Assembly (NCBI GenBank): GCA_902521325.1
Contig: CABYRE010000010.1
Location: 1-38,711, forward strand
From: an uncultured Alphaproteobacteria bacterium
GTDB lineage: Bacteria > Pseudomonadota > Alphaproteobacteria > HIMB59 > GCA-002718135
Direction: 5' to 3'
DNA length: 38,711 nt
Program-made: the position numbers and the translations under genes
Shown: positions 10,486 through 21,056 of the stretch, in pieces
Layout of the letters: each line of letters starts with the position of its first letter
How positions within the stretch are numbered: position 1 is the first letter of the stretch
Notes under the pieces: generated by a model
What the model was told of the DNA's origin: nothing
Databases searched by the model: none
The model's input: the letters and a program-made list of their open reading frames with translations, nothing else

Positions 10486-10992
10486 TTATTTCTCAGGTGA
10501 AAATAAACCGACTTTCATATCTTTAGCTTCATAAATTGTTTCGCCGTCAGCTTTTAAAACACCATCTCCAACTCCCAAAATCAATTTTCTTAGTATAAGT
10601 CTTTTAAGAGATATATGGTAAGTTACTTTTTTGACTTTTTGTAATACCTGACCGGTAAACTTAACCTCACCAACTCCTAGAGCTCTACCCTTTCCTGGTT
10701 GGCCAAGCCATCCTAAATAAAAACCAAGTAATTGCCACATAGCATCCAAACCTAAACAACCTGGCATTACCGGATCATCTTTAAAATGACATTCAAAAAA
10801 CCATAAGTCTTCTTTAATATCTAGTTCTGCAATAACTTCGCCTTTAGAAAATAATCCACCAGTCTCATTTATTGAAGTAATTCTATCAAACATTAGCATA
10901 GGAGGCATTGGAAGTTGGGCATTCCCTTTTCCAAAAAGCACACCTTTCGCACAATCAATTAATTGATCGTAGGTGAATGAATTTTGTTTCAT
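10486..10992 (-). CDS. fabA: 3-hydroxydecanoyl-ACP dehydratase/isomerase FabA
   Basis: FabA dehydrates 3-hydroxydecanoyl-ACP and isomerises the product to cis-3-decenoyl-ACP, the branch point to unsaturated fatty acids. The 168-residue hot-dog protein carries the active-site pair His69 ('[13 protein letters not shown]') and Asp83 ('LGLDAMWQL'), matching E. coli His70 and Asp84. '[15 protein letters not shown]' is also diagnostic and separates it from FabZ. It is followed after 3 bases by fabB. Upstream, 39 AT-rich bases separate it from the E1-like gene, so it may be part of the longer leftward run or have its own weak promoter there. No irr regulator gene is adjacent, unlike in many alphaproteobacteria. 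Confidence 0.95.
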   Translation of the reverse strand: MKQNSFTYDQLIDCAKGVLFGKGNAQLPMPPMLMFDRITSINETGGLFSKGEVIAELDIKEDLWFFECHFKDDPVMPGCLGLDAMWQLLGFYLGWLGQPGKGRALGVGEVKFTGQVLQKVKKVTYHISLKRLILRKLILGVGDGVLKADGETIYEAKDMKVGLFSPEK

Positions 10993-11031
10993 AATTTTAA
11001 TTAAACTTTTTTTATGTATTTATCAATTAAC

Positions 11032-11784
11032 TTAAACTGAATTTAAATAACAATTATGTTTACTTTTAATAATAATATTATCAATGCTTAATTTTTTTCC
11101 ATCAGAAATTGTCAATATATTAGATTCATCCTTTAAATTTAAATAGAAATTAATTATTTTTTGAGCAGCAATCAAACCTGCTAACCCTGCAGAAATACCT
11201 GAAATACCTACTACACTACATCTAGGAAGATCAACATCATCTTTGTTGGGAAATATACAATTTAAACATAGATGATTATTTTTATTTGAATTATTGAAAA
11301 GAATTATTTGTAAATCGTGTCTTAATGCAGAGGAATATAAAAAATTGATTGAGTTTTTAAGACAATATTCATTTAATAATTTAGAGCTGAACCAATCATC
11401 AGTCGCATCAACAATTATAGAGCATTCTTTTAAAGAATTTAAATTTAAAGAATTAATATTTTCATCAATAGTATTAATTTTGCATTCAGTATTAATTAAT
11501 TTTAATTTGTACTTTGCTACATCAACCTTTTTTTTTCCAATATCATTTAAATTAAACAAAATTTGTCTATTAAGATTACTTTTTTCAACAATGTCTTCAT
11601 CTACTATTAATAATTCTTTAATTCCGGAGTTTACTAAATATTGACTTAAAGGACATCCTATACCTCCCATACCAACAATTCCAATTTTTATGTTGGACAA
11701 TTTTTTTAGGTTTTCTTCAGAAAATTCATTTAAAATAAATAACCTGCTAAAAATTTTATATTCTTCCTCAGAGTAATTATTCAT
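11032..11784 (-). CDS. E1-like adenylyltransferase, ThiF/MoeB/HesA family
   Basis: Proteins of this family adenylate the C-terminal glycine of a ubiquitin-like sulfur carrier (ThiS or MoaD) for thiamine or molybdopterin synthesis. The 250-residue protein has the nucleotide-binding GMGGIG at 38-43, the 'NLNRQ' motif (Arg73), a Lys-rich 'GKKKVDVA' segment (Lys86), and 'DATDDW'. It also has a candidate catalytic Cys in 'RCSVVGISGISAG'. One zinc pair is present ('CLNC'), but the second, C-terminal pair is reduced to a single Cys in 'HNCYLNSV'. There is no rhodanese domain. It follows coaBC by four bases, and in many alphaproteobacteria moeB lies near coaBC, which favours a MoeB/ThiF role. Which carrier it serves cannot be told from this window. 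Confidence 0.85.
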   Translation of the reverse strand: MNNYSEEEYKIFSRLFILNEFSEENLKKLSNIKIGIVGMGGIGCPLSQYLVNSGIKELLIVDEDIVEKSNLNRQILFNLNDIGKKKVDVAKYKLKLINTECKINTIDENINSLNLNSLKECSIIVDATDDWFSSKLLNEYCLKNSINFLYSSALRHDLQIILFNNSNKNNHLCLNCIFPNKDDVDLPRCSVVGISGISAGLAGLIAAQKIINFYLNLKDESNILTISDGKKLSIDNIIIKSKHNCYLNSV

Positions 11785-11788
11785 AACT

Positions 11789-12958
11789 CTATAAAGTATT
11801 ATAAATTTGTTTTATAATTTGTTTTGCACAATTTACCTTTGTCATTTTCTTAAATTTTTTTATCTGGTTTTTTGTAATTATCGATATTTGATTATAATCT
11901 GAACCAAAAACTTTATTTTTGCTATCGATTTTATTGTAAACAATCATGTCACATTTTTTATCTGCTAATTTTTTTCTAGCATTATTAATGCCTCCTGTTT
12001 CAGCCGCAAAACCTACTAAAAATTTAGGTCTTTGAGTTTTACTTTTTCCAATTTTTTCTAAAATATCAATATTCTTATGAAGATTAATATTTAATTTTTT
12101 ATTTTTTTTAATCTTAGATTTATTGATATTTTTATTTTTAAAATCAGATACTGCAGCAGTAAAAATTCCTATATCAATTTTAGAAATTTTTCTAATTTTT
12201 TTATACATTTCGTTTGCTGATTTTATTTGAATAAATTTCAAATTTGGTGGAGGATCTAAATTTGTTGGCCCAGATATCAAGGTAACATTCGCTCCATATA
12301 AAACTAGTTGTGAAGCGATTTCATAGCCTTGTTTTCCAGAAGATTGATTTGAAATAAACCTAACTGGATCAATCATTTCAATTGTTGGTCCTGCAGTTAC
12401 TAGGCATTTTTTATCTTTTAATAAATTAATATTTTCTAATCTGCTTAAAATTTTATTTACTATATTTTTTGAATTATCAATTCTACCTAAACCAAATTCT
12501 CCACATTTTAGATTTCCTACTTTTGGACCAATAAACTCGTGACCGCTATCTTTTAATAATCTTACATTTTTTTGATTAATTTTATTATGCCACATAAAAC
12601 TATTCATTGCGGGGACAAACAAAATTTTTTTATTTGAAGCAAGTAACGTATTAGAAGCTAAGTTATCTCCATATCCATTAGCATATTTTGCAATAGAATT
12701 AGCTGTTGCTGGACACATAACTATTATATCATTATCTCTTGATAAATTAATATGAAGCATCTTATTTTTTTTCTCATCTTCATCAGTAAATATCCTATTT
12801 TTAAGTAATTTTTTTATATCTGATATTTTTGCATATTTCTTAGCTTCTTTAGTTAGAATGCAACTAATTTTAACTTCATTAATATTTAGCAAAGTAATTA
12901 TTTCTTTACATTTGGATGCAGCAATGGAGCCAGTAATTATTAATAAAATTTTATTCAT
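11789..12958 (-). CDS. coaBC: Bifunctional phosphopantothenoylcysteine synthetase/decarboxylase CoaBC (Dfp)
   Basis: CoaBC couples phosphopantothenate to cysteine and then decarboxylates the product to 4'-phosphopantetheine, two steps of coenzyme A synthesis. The 389-residue protein starts with the flavoprotein decarboxylase domain ('LLIITGSIAASK', 'LHINLSRD' with the catalytic His, 'PAMNSFMW', and the substrate flap containing 'LKCGEFGLGR'). The synthetase domain follows from about residue 185 ('LVTAGPTIE', 'SSGKQGYEIA', 'FTAAVSDF' and 'VGFAAET'). Its ATG overlaps the ubiE stop by one base. In relatives ubiB and dut often lie around it, and neither is here. The C-terminal region is unusually Lys/Asn rich. 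Confidence 0.95.
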   Translation of the reverse strand: MNKILLIITGSIAASKCKEIITLLNINEVKISCILTKEAKKYAKISDIKKLLKNRIFTDEDEKKNKMLHINLSRDNDIIVMCPATANSIAKYANGYGDNLASNTLLASNKKILFVPAMNSFMWHNKINQKNVRLLKDSGHEFIGPKVGNLKCGEFGLGRIDNSKNIVNKILSRLENINLLKDKKCLVTAGPTIEMIDPVRFISNQSSGKQGYEIASQLVLYGANVTLISGPTNLDPPPNLKFIQIKSANEMYKKIRKISKIDIGIFTAAVSDFKNKNINKSKIKKNKKLNINLHKNIDILEKIGKSKTQRPKFLVGFAAETGGINNARKKLADKKCDMIVYNKIDSKNKVFGSDYNQISIITKNQIKKFKKMTKVNCAKQIIKQIYNTL

Positions 12959-13689
12959 TACAATTTATAACCAGTATGTATTGCTACAATTCCATTAAAT
13001 AGATTAATAGTCTCCACTTTAGTAAATCCACAATCACGTAAATTTTTACTAAGTTCTTCTTGTGATGGAAATAAATCAATACTTTCACTCAAATAGTTAT
13101 AAGCATTCTTATCTTTAGCAACTATTTCTCCTAGCAGAGGTAAAATCCTAGATTTGTAAATTTTATATGAACTTGATATCAAAGATGATTTAGGTGTACT
13201 AAATTCTAAGCAACAATATTTGCCACCAGGTTTAAGAACTCTGTAAGCCTCTTTTATAGATAATAAATACTCTGTAACATTTCTTAAGCAGAAAGAAATA
13301 GTATATTTATCAAAAAAATTATTTTCAAAATTTAACTTTTCAGCATTACCAATAAAATATTTTATATTTTTTTCTTTTTTTAATCTTTTTCTTCCTTCTA
13401 ATAACATTTCTTCATTTAGATCTAAAAGATAAAGATTGGTTGGTAAATCTTCTTTTAAAATTTCAATAGCAATATCACCAGAACCAGAACCAACATCCAA
13501 GACAATTTCGTTTTCTTTTAGATCTACGATCTCTACAAATCTCCTTTTCCATAATCGATGCATACCTAAACTCATTAAATCATTCATTATATCGTAGCTT
13601 GGAGCTACGCTTGAAAATACATTCTGAACAAGTTTAGTCTTTTGTTTTGAATTTACTTTTGTATAACCAAAATTATAATCTTTTTTCAT
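12958..13689 (-). CDS. ubiE: Ubiquinone/menaquinone C-methyltransferase UbiE
   Basis: UbiE is the SAM-dependent C-methyltransferase of ubiquinone synthesis. The 243-residue protein has the family N-terminus ('FGYTKVNSKQK'), the 'SVAPSYDIMNDLMSLGMHRLWK' type segment, the SAM-binding glycine loop 'LDVGSGSGDIA' and the 'YTISFCLRNV' and 'RVLKPGGKYCCLEFS' motifs. It heads the leftward run ubiE-coaBC-E1-fabA-fabB-fabI. Its ATG (complement of 13687-13689) is separated from the divergent mutM ATG by a single base, so its promoter must lie inside mutM. The stop overlaps the coaBC ATG (TAATG). Confidence 0.96.
   Translation of the reverse strand: MKKDYNFGYTKVNSKQKTKLVQNVFSSVAPSYDIMNDLMSLGMHRLWKRRFVEIVDLKENEIVLDVGSGSGDIAIEILKEDLPTNLYLLDLNEEMLLEGRKRLKKEKNIKYFIGNAEKLNFENNFFDKYTISFCLRNVTEYLLSIKEAYRVLKPGGKYCCLEFSTPKSSLISSSYKIYKSRILPLLGEIVAKDKNAYNYLSESIDLFPSQEELSKNLRDCGFTKVETINLFNGIVAIHTGYKL
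13674..13679 (+). promoter_or_regulatory. Candidate -10 element for mutM inside ubiE
   Basis: A perfect TATAAT lies 11 bases before the mutM ATG, within the first codons of the oppositely oriented ubiE. Transcription would begin about 5 bases before the ATG. The upstream half is weak (TTTACT at 13652-13657, 16-base spacing). In DNA this AT-rich a perfect -10 can occur by chance, but the one-base gap between the genes forces the mutM promoter to lie in about this place. Confidence 0.45.
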
Positions 13690-13690
13690 T

Positions 13691-14509
13691 ATGCCAGAAT
13701 TACCTGAAGTTGAAACTACAGTTAAAGGACTTAGTGTAACATTGAATCAAAAAATATCTAATGTCAAAATTCATACATCAAAACTTCGCTTTAAAATTCC
13801 TAATAATATAATTAATATACTACGTAACTCCAAGATATCCAACCTAAGACGTATAGCAAAGTTCATTATTATCGATTTAGATAAAGATTATTCTCTAGTA
13901 ATACATCTAGGAATGTCAGGAAGATTAAAAACTGTCGATAAATACTACAAAAGAATAAAACATGATCATTTTGTAGTGTACTTTTTAAGTAAAAGGATAC
14001 TTGTTTATAATGATCCAAGGAAATTTGGATTTATAGATATAGTACAAACAAAAGAACTACAAAAACAAAAGTATATATTGAGTTTGGGCGTAGATGCACT
14101 GAGTCCAGATCTTACTGCACAAATTATATTTAAAAAAATTTCAAAATCAGAGGTTCCAATAAAGCAGATTTTACTCAATCAAAAATTAATTGCCGGTATA
14201 GGTAATATCTATGCATCAGAAATTCTATTTGATTCTAAAATTTCACCACTTACTTTAGGCAAAGATTTAGAAATTAGTCTCATTATGAAACTAATTAAGT
14301 CTATTAGAAAAATTTTAAAGAAAGCAATTAAACACGGAGGTTCAAGCATAAGAGATTATAGGTCTACTGACGGTACATTAGGAAATTTTCAGTCTAATTT
14401 TAAGGTGTATAATAAAGAAGGAAAAAAGATAGGTGATGATAAGGTTAAAAAGATCATTCAATATGGAAGATCCACCTTTTATTGTCCTAAACTTCAAAAT
14501 AATAAGTAA
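13691..14509 (+). CDS. mutM: Formamidopyrimidine-DNA glycosylase MutM (Fpg) with degenerate zinc finger
   Basis: Fpg removes oxidised purines such as 8-oxoguanine and nicks the abasic site. The 272-residue protein starts MPELPEVET; processed Pro2 is the catalytic nucleophile and Glu3 the acid, so the ATG at 13691 is certain. Lys57 and the 'HLGMSGRLK' block (72-80) are present, as is the helix-two-turn-helix 'LIAGIGNIYASE'. The C-terminal hairpin (about 235-272) keeps length and the key 'GRSTFYC' strand (Arg260). However, the usual four zinc cysteines are reduced to one, Cys265: the first pair is replaced by 'KIGDDKV' and the last by Leu268. This looks like a zincless-finger variant rather than a broken gene. 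It is divergent from ubiE with a one-base gap. Confidence 0.95.
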   Translation: MPELPEVETTVKGLSVTLNQKISNVKIHTSKLRFKIPNNIINILRNSKISNLRRIAKFIIIDLDKDYSLVIHLGMSGRLKTVDKYYKRIKHDHFVVYFLSKRILVYNDPRKFGFIDIVQTKELQKQKYILSLGVDALSPDLTAQIIFKKISKSEVPIKQILLNQKLIAGIGNIYASEILFDSKISPLTLGKDLEISLIMKLIKSIRKILKKAIKHGGSSIRDYRSTDGTLGNFQSNFKVYNKEGKKIGDDKVKKIIQYGRSTFYCPKLQNNK

Positions 14510-14527
14510 TTCTTTATTAAATATTAA

Positions 14528-14555
14528 TTGACTTAATTTATTTTGAATTTATAGC
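14528..14555 (+). promoter_or_regulatory. Candidate rpsT promoter giving a leaderless or near-leaderless mRNA
   Basis: TTGACT (14528-14533) and TATAGC (14550-14555) are spaced by 16 bases in the 52-base gap between mutM and rpsT. Initiation about 7 bases after the -10 would fall at or next to the rpsT ATG at 14562. No Shine-Dalgarno sequence is visible before that ATG, which agrees with a leaderless transcript. Confidence 0.55.
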
Positions 14556-14561
14556 ACTCGT

Positions 14562-14822
14562 ATGGCTAACCACGCTTCAGCAAAAAAAAGATCGAGACAA
14601 AATAAAACTAGAAATACTGTTAATTCTCAATACCTATCTAAATTTAGAAACGCTCTAAATAAATTTAGATTATCAGTAGAAGCTAAAAAAGAGGAAGAAA
14701 TGCAAAAATCCTTCAGCAATGTCAACTCAATAATGGCCAGAGCATCAAAAAAAGGTATATTTAAAAAAGAATACATATCCAGAAAGTTATCCTCTTTATC
14801 AAAACAAATTTCAAAAAAATAA
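14562..14822 (+). CDS. rpsT: 30S ribosomal protein S20
   Basis: S20 binds the 5' and 3' minor domains of 16S rRNA. The 86-residue protein is of normal length and has the typical basic start 'MANHASAKKRSRQNKTRN', 'FRNALNKF' and the ending 'GIFKKEYISRKLSSL', matching the family's 'KGxxHKNxAARxKSRL' region. It lies between mutM and dnaA, a common alphaproteobacterial order. The ATG has no Shine-Dalgarno sequence and a promoter candidate lies directly upstream. Confidence 0.97.
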   Translation: MANHASAKKRSRQNKTRNTVNSQYLSKFRNALNKFRLSVEAKKEEEMQKSFSNVNSIMARASKKGIFKKEYISRKLSSLSKQISKK

Positions 14823-14968
14823 TTTTTTTTTAATTTTTTTCACTTTTCTTCTTGCTAAAAATACTTAAAGAGTGTTGATTAAGTAAATTATTTTGGTGAT
14901 TAAATTTTACGACTTTAGATTTTTTGCGTAAAATTTTTAAAGCTATAAAATCATCTTGTTGGGGGAAA
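14823..14968 (+). promoter_or_regulatory. dnaA upstream region (146 bases)
   Basis: This gap holds T-rich tracts after rpsT and AT-rich DNA. A TATAAA at 14944-14949 is a reasonable -10 for dnaA, although no good -35 is at the right distance. A strong purine run GGGGGA (14961-14966) directly before ATG 14969 looks like the ribosome-binding site. I find no match to the DnaA box TTATNCACA on either strand and no long hairpin, so nothing here marks a replication origin or an obvious DnaA autoregulatory site. Confidence 0.4.
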
Positions 14969-16363
14969 ATGGATAATTCATCTACTATATTTGACGACAG
15001 TAAATGGTTATCCTTTAAAAAAAATCTTAAAAAGAACGTTGGTGATACAGCCTTCAACAATTGGCTAAAACATTTAAACTATATTTCTTTTAAAGAAACT
15101 ACTTTAACATTTTCTGTACCAACAAAGTTTTTAAGAGATTGGATAGTCAATAATTATTCTGACAAAATAAAAAGTGAAGCAAAAAATCATATTGAAAAAG
15201 TGGACACTATTAAATTTGTTGTTAAACCTTCAGGTGGAAGAATAGTTCCAGGCACAACAAGAACTATTAAAAGCAATGAAAATCACTGGAAATCCTCAAT
15301 GGATTTAAGATCTAATCAATCATCTACATATCCTAATGAATTTGGAGCTCCATTAGATCCTAGATTTACTTTTGAAAATTTTGTTGTTGGAAAACCTAAT
15401 GAACTAGCTTTTGCAGCTTCTCAAAGAGTATCCGAAGCAAATAAAATTACATTCAATCCATTATTTCTATGCGGTGGTGTTGGTTTGGGAAAAACTCATT
15501 TGATGCATGCCATAGGTTGGAAAATAAAAGAACAACAACCAGAAAGAAAAGTTATTTATCTTTCGGCAGAAAAATTTATGTATCAATTTGTAAGAGCACT
15601 CAGATATAAAGATACCTCTGCATTTAAGGAACAGTTTAGATCCATAGATGTACTTATGATTGATGATGTGCAATTTATAAGTGGAAAAGATAATACTCAA
15701 GAGGAATTCTTTCATACTTTCAATGCTTTAATTGAACAAAATAAACAAATAGTTATATCAGCAGATAAAACACCTACTGACCTTGATGGAGTTCAAGAAA
15801 GATTAAAATCTAGACTAGGTTGTGGTCTTGTAGCGGATATTCACCCAACTACATACGAACTTCGACTTGGTATATTAATAGAAAAAGCTCACAAAAGAGG
15901 CGTAGAGATCCCTCCAAAAGTTTTAGAATTCATATCTCATAGAATAATTTCAAATGTTAGAGAAATGGAAGGTGCTTTAAATAGACTAGTTGCTCATGCA
16001 ACATTAGTAGGAACAGCTATTACTGTTGAAACAGCTCAATTAGTACTTCAAGACTTATTAAAATCTTCTAATAAAAAAATAACAATTGAAGAAATTCAAA
16101 AGAAAGTAGCAGAGCATTTCAATATAAGAATTACAGATATGCATTCACCAAGAAGATCAAGATCTGTTGCAAGACCTAGACAAATTGCAATGTACTTAGC
16201 AAAATCCATAACATCTAGATCTCTGCCTGAGATTGGTAGGAAATTTGGTGGAAGAGATCATACAACTGTAATGCATGCTGTTAAAAAAATTGAAGAACTT
16301 AAGCTATCAGATGTTAATTTTAATGAAGATTTAGAATTGTTAAAAAGACTTATAGATTCTTAA
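14969..16363 (+). CDS. dnaA: Chromosomal replication initiator protein DnaA
   Basis: DnaA binds origin DNA and ATP and opens the duplex for helicase loading. Starting at ATG 14969 it is 464 residues. An in-frame TTG at 14924 would add 15 residues, but the ATG is preceded by GGGGGA and gives the normal N-terminus, so I use it. Domain I occupies about 1-80; domain II is short. The AAA+ domain begins near 'LDPRFTFENFVVGKPN', with Walker A GGVGLGKT at 169-176, Walker B 'LMIDDVQF' and sensor regions. Domain IV ends with the DNA-binding signature 'GGRDHTTVMHAVKKI'. It is followed by dnaN, recF and gyrB, the ancestral cluster that is broken in many alphaproteobacteria. Confidence 0.97.
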   Translation: MDNSSTIFDDSKWLSFKKNLKKNVGDTAFNNWLKHLNYISFKETTLTFSVPTKFLRDWIVNNYSDKIKSEAKNHIEKVDTIKFVVKPSGGRIVPGTTRTIKSNENHWKSSMDLRSNQSSTYPNEFGAPLDPRFTFENFVVGKPNELAFAASQRVSEANKITFNPLFLCGGVGLGKTHLMHAIGWKIKEQQPERKVIYLSAEKFMYQFVRALRYKDTSAFKEQFRSIDVLMIDDVQFISGKDNTQEEFFHTFNALIEQNKQIVISADKTPTDLDGVQERLKSRLGCGLVADIHPTTYELRLGILIEKAHKRGVEIPPKVLEFISHRIISNVREMEGALNRLVAHATLVGTAITVETAQLVLQDLLKSSNKKITIEEIQKKVAEHFNIRITDMHSPRRSRSVARPRQIAMYLAKSITSRSLPEIGRKFGGRDHTTVMHAVKKIEELKLSDVNFNEDLELLKRLIDS

Positions 16364-16386
16364 TTTTTTTTATCATATGCTTAGCT

Positions 16387-17502
16387 ATGAAATTTAAAAT
16401 AGTTCGTTCAAATTTTTTTAAAACTTTATCCCATCTTCAGGGAATAGTTGATAAAAAAAATTCATTACCAATACTATCTAATATATTAATTGAGGCCAAA
16501 GATAATGCATTAACACTATCATCAACAGATATGGATATCTCTATTATTGAAAGAATTGATTGCAGTGTGTTTGAAGATGGTGCAACAACTATAAATTCAC
16601 AAATTTTATACGATATTGTACGAAAAATTGATGATAATAATGAAATAGAAATTATTTCAAATGATGGAAAATTATTAACCTTACGATCCAATGGATCAAG
16701 ATTTTCACTAGCATGTCTACCTAAAGAGGATTTCCCAATAATTGATCAAAATAATTCTGGTGTTAATATTAAAATTAATTCAAAGATAATTTTCAAATTA
16801 ATAGATAAAACTAAGTTTGCTATATCAAATGAAGAGACAAGATATTTCTTAAATGGATTATATTTTAATATAAATAAGGAACAAAATAAAAATATTGTTA
16901 CTCTTGTAGGAACTGACGGACATCGTCTAGCAAAATTTAGTCATTATATTGAAGATAATATAGATGAGGTATCTGGAGTGATTATTCCAAAAAAAACTAT
17001 CTATGAGTTATCAAAATTACTGTCAGAAAGAGATCAAAGTGTTTTGATTTCAATAAGCTCTAACAAAATTATATTTACAATAGGTAATATAATATTTATT
17101 TCAAAATTAATTGATGGAAGTTTCCCAGATTATAAAAGAGTTATCCCAAAAGATAATTTAAATATTTTGAAAGTTAATAGAGAAACACTATTATCAGCAG
17201 TAGATAGGGTGAGTACAATTGCTAATGAAAAATCACCTGTAATTAAATTTAAGTTATTACAAAACGTACTTAATTTAAATACAATAAATAATGAAAACAG
17301 TACTGCTTCTGAAGATTTAAAAATAAACTATAATGGTGATGATATTGAAATTGGCTTTAATTCAAAATATATTATGGATATTGTTAACAATTTAGAAGAT
17401 GAGGAAATTTCAATTAATTTGAAAGATAATACATCTCCAATAATTGCAACTGAAAACTCAAATAGCAATTTAGTTTATGTTTTGATGCCAATGAGAGTTT
17501 AA
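16387..17502 (+). CDS. dnaN: DNA polymerase III beta subunit (sliding clamp)
   Basis: DnaN forms the ring clamp that tethers replicative polymerases to DNA. The 371-residue protein has the three repeated clamp domains of about 120 residues each. Recognisable blocks are 'LPILSNILIEA' and 'LSSTDMDISI' in domain 1, 'VGTDGHRLA' in domain 2, and the C-terminus 'NLVYVLMPMRV', which matches the family ending 'YVVMPMRL'. It starts 23 bases after dnaA without a visible Shine-Dalgarno sequence and ends three bases before the TTG of recF. Confidence 0.97.
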   Translation: MKFKIVRSNFFKTLSHLQGIVDKKNSLPILSNILIEAKDNALTLSSTDMDISIIERIDCSVFEDGATTINSQILYDIVRKIDDNNEIEIISNDGKLLTLRSNGSRFSLACLPKEDFPIIDQNNSGVNIKINSKIIFKLIDKTKFAISNEETRYFLNGLYFNINKEQNKNIVTLVGTDGHRLAKFSHYIEDNIDEVSGVIIPKKTIYELSKLLSERDQSVLISISSNKIIFTIGNIIFISKLIDGSFPDYKRVIPKDNLNILKVNRETLLSAVDRVSTIANEKSPVIKFKLLQNVLNLNTINNENSTASEDLKINYNGDDIEIGFNSKYIMDIVNNLEDEEISINLKDNTSPIIATENSNSNLVYVLMPMRV

Positions 17503-17505
17503 AAT

Positions 17506-21050
<3,545 letters not shown>

Positions 21051-21056
21051 ACTTTA

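Noticed and set aside
14924-14968. Upstream TTG start for dnaA adding 15 residues
   Set aside because: The added residues do not resemble the DnaA N-terminus, and the ATG at 14969 has a strong purine-rich ribosome-binding site directly before it.
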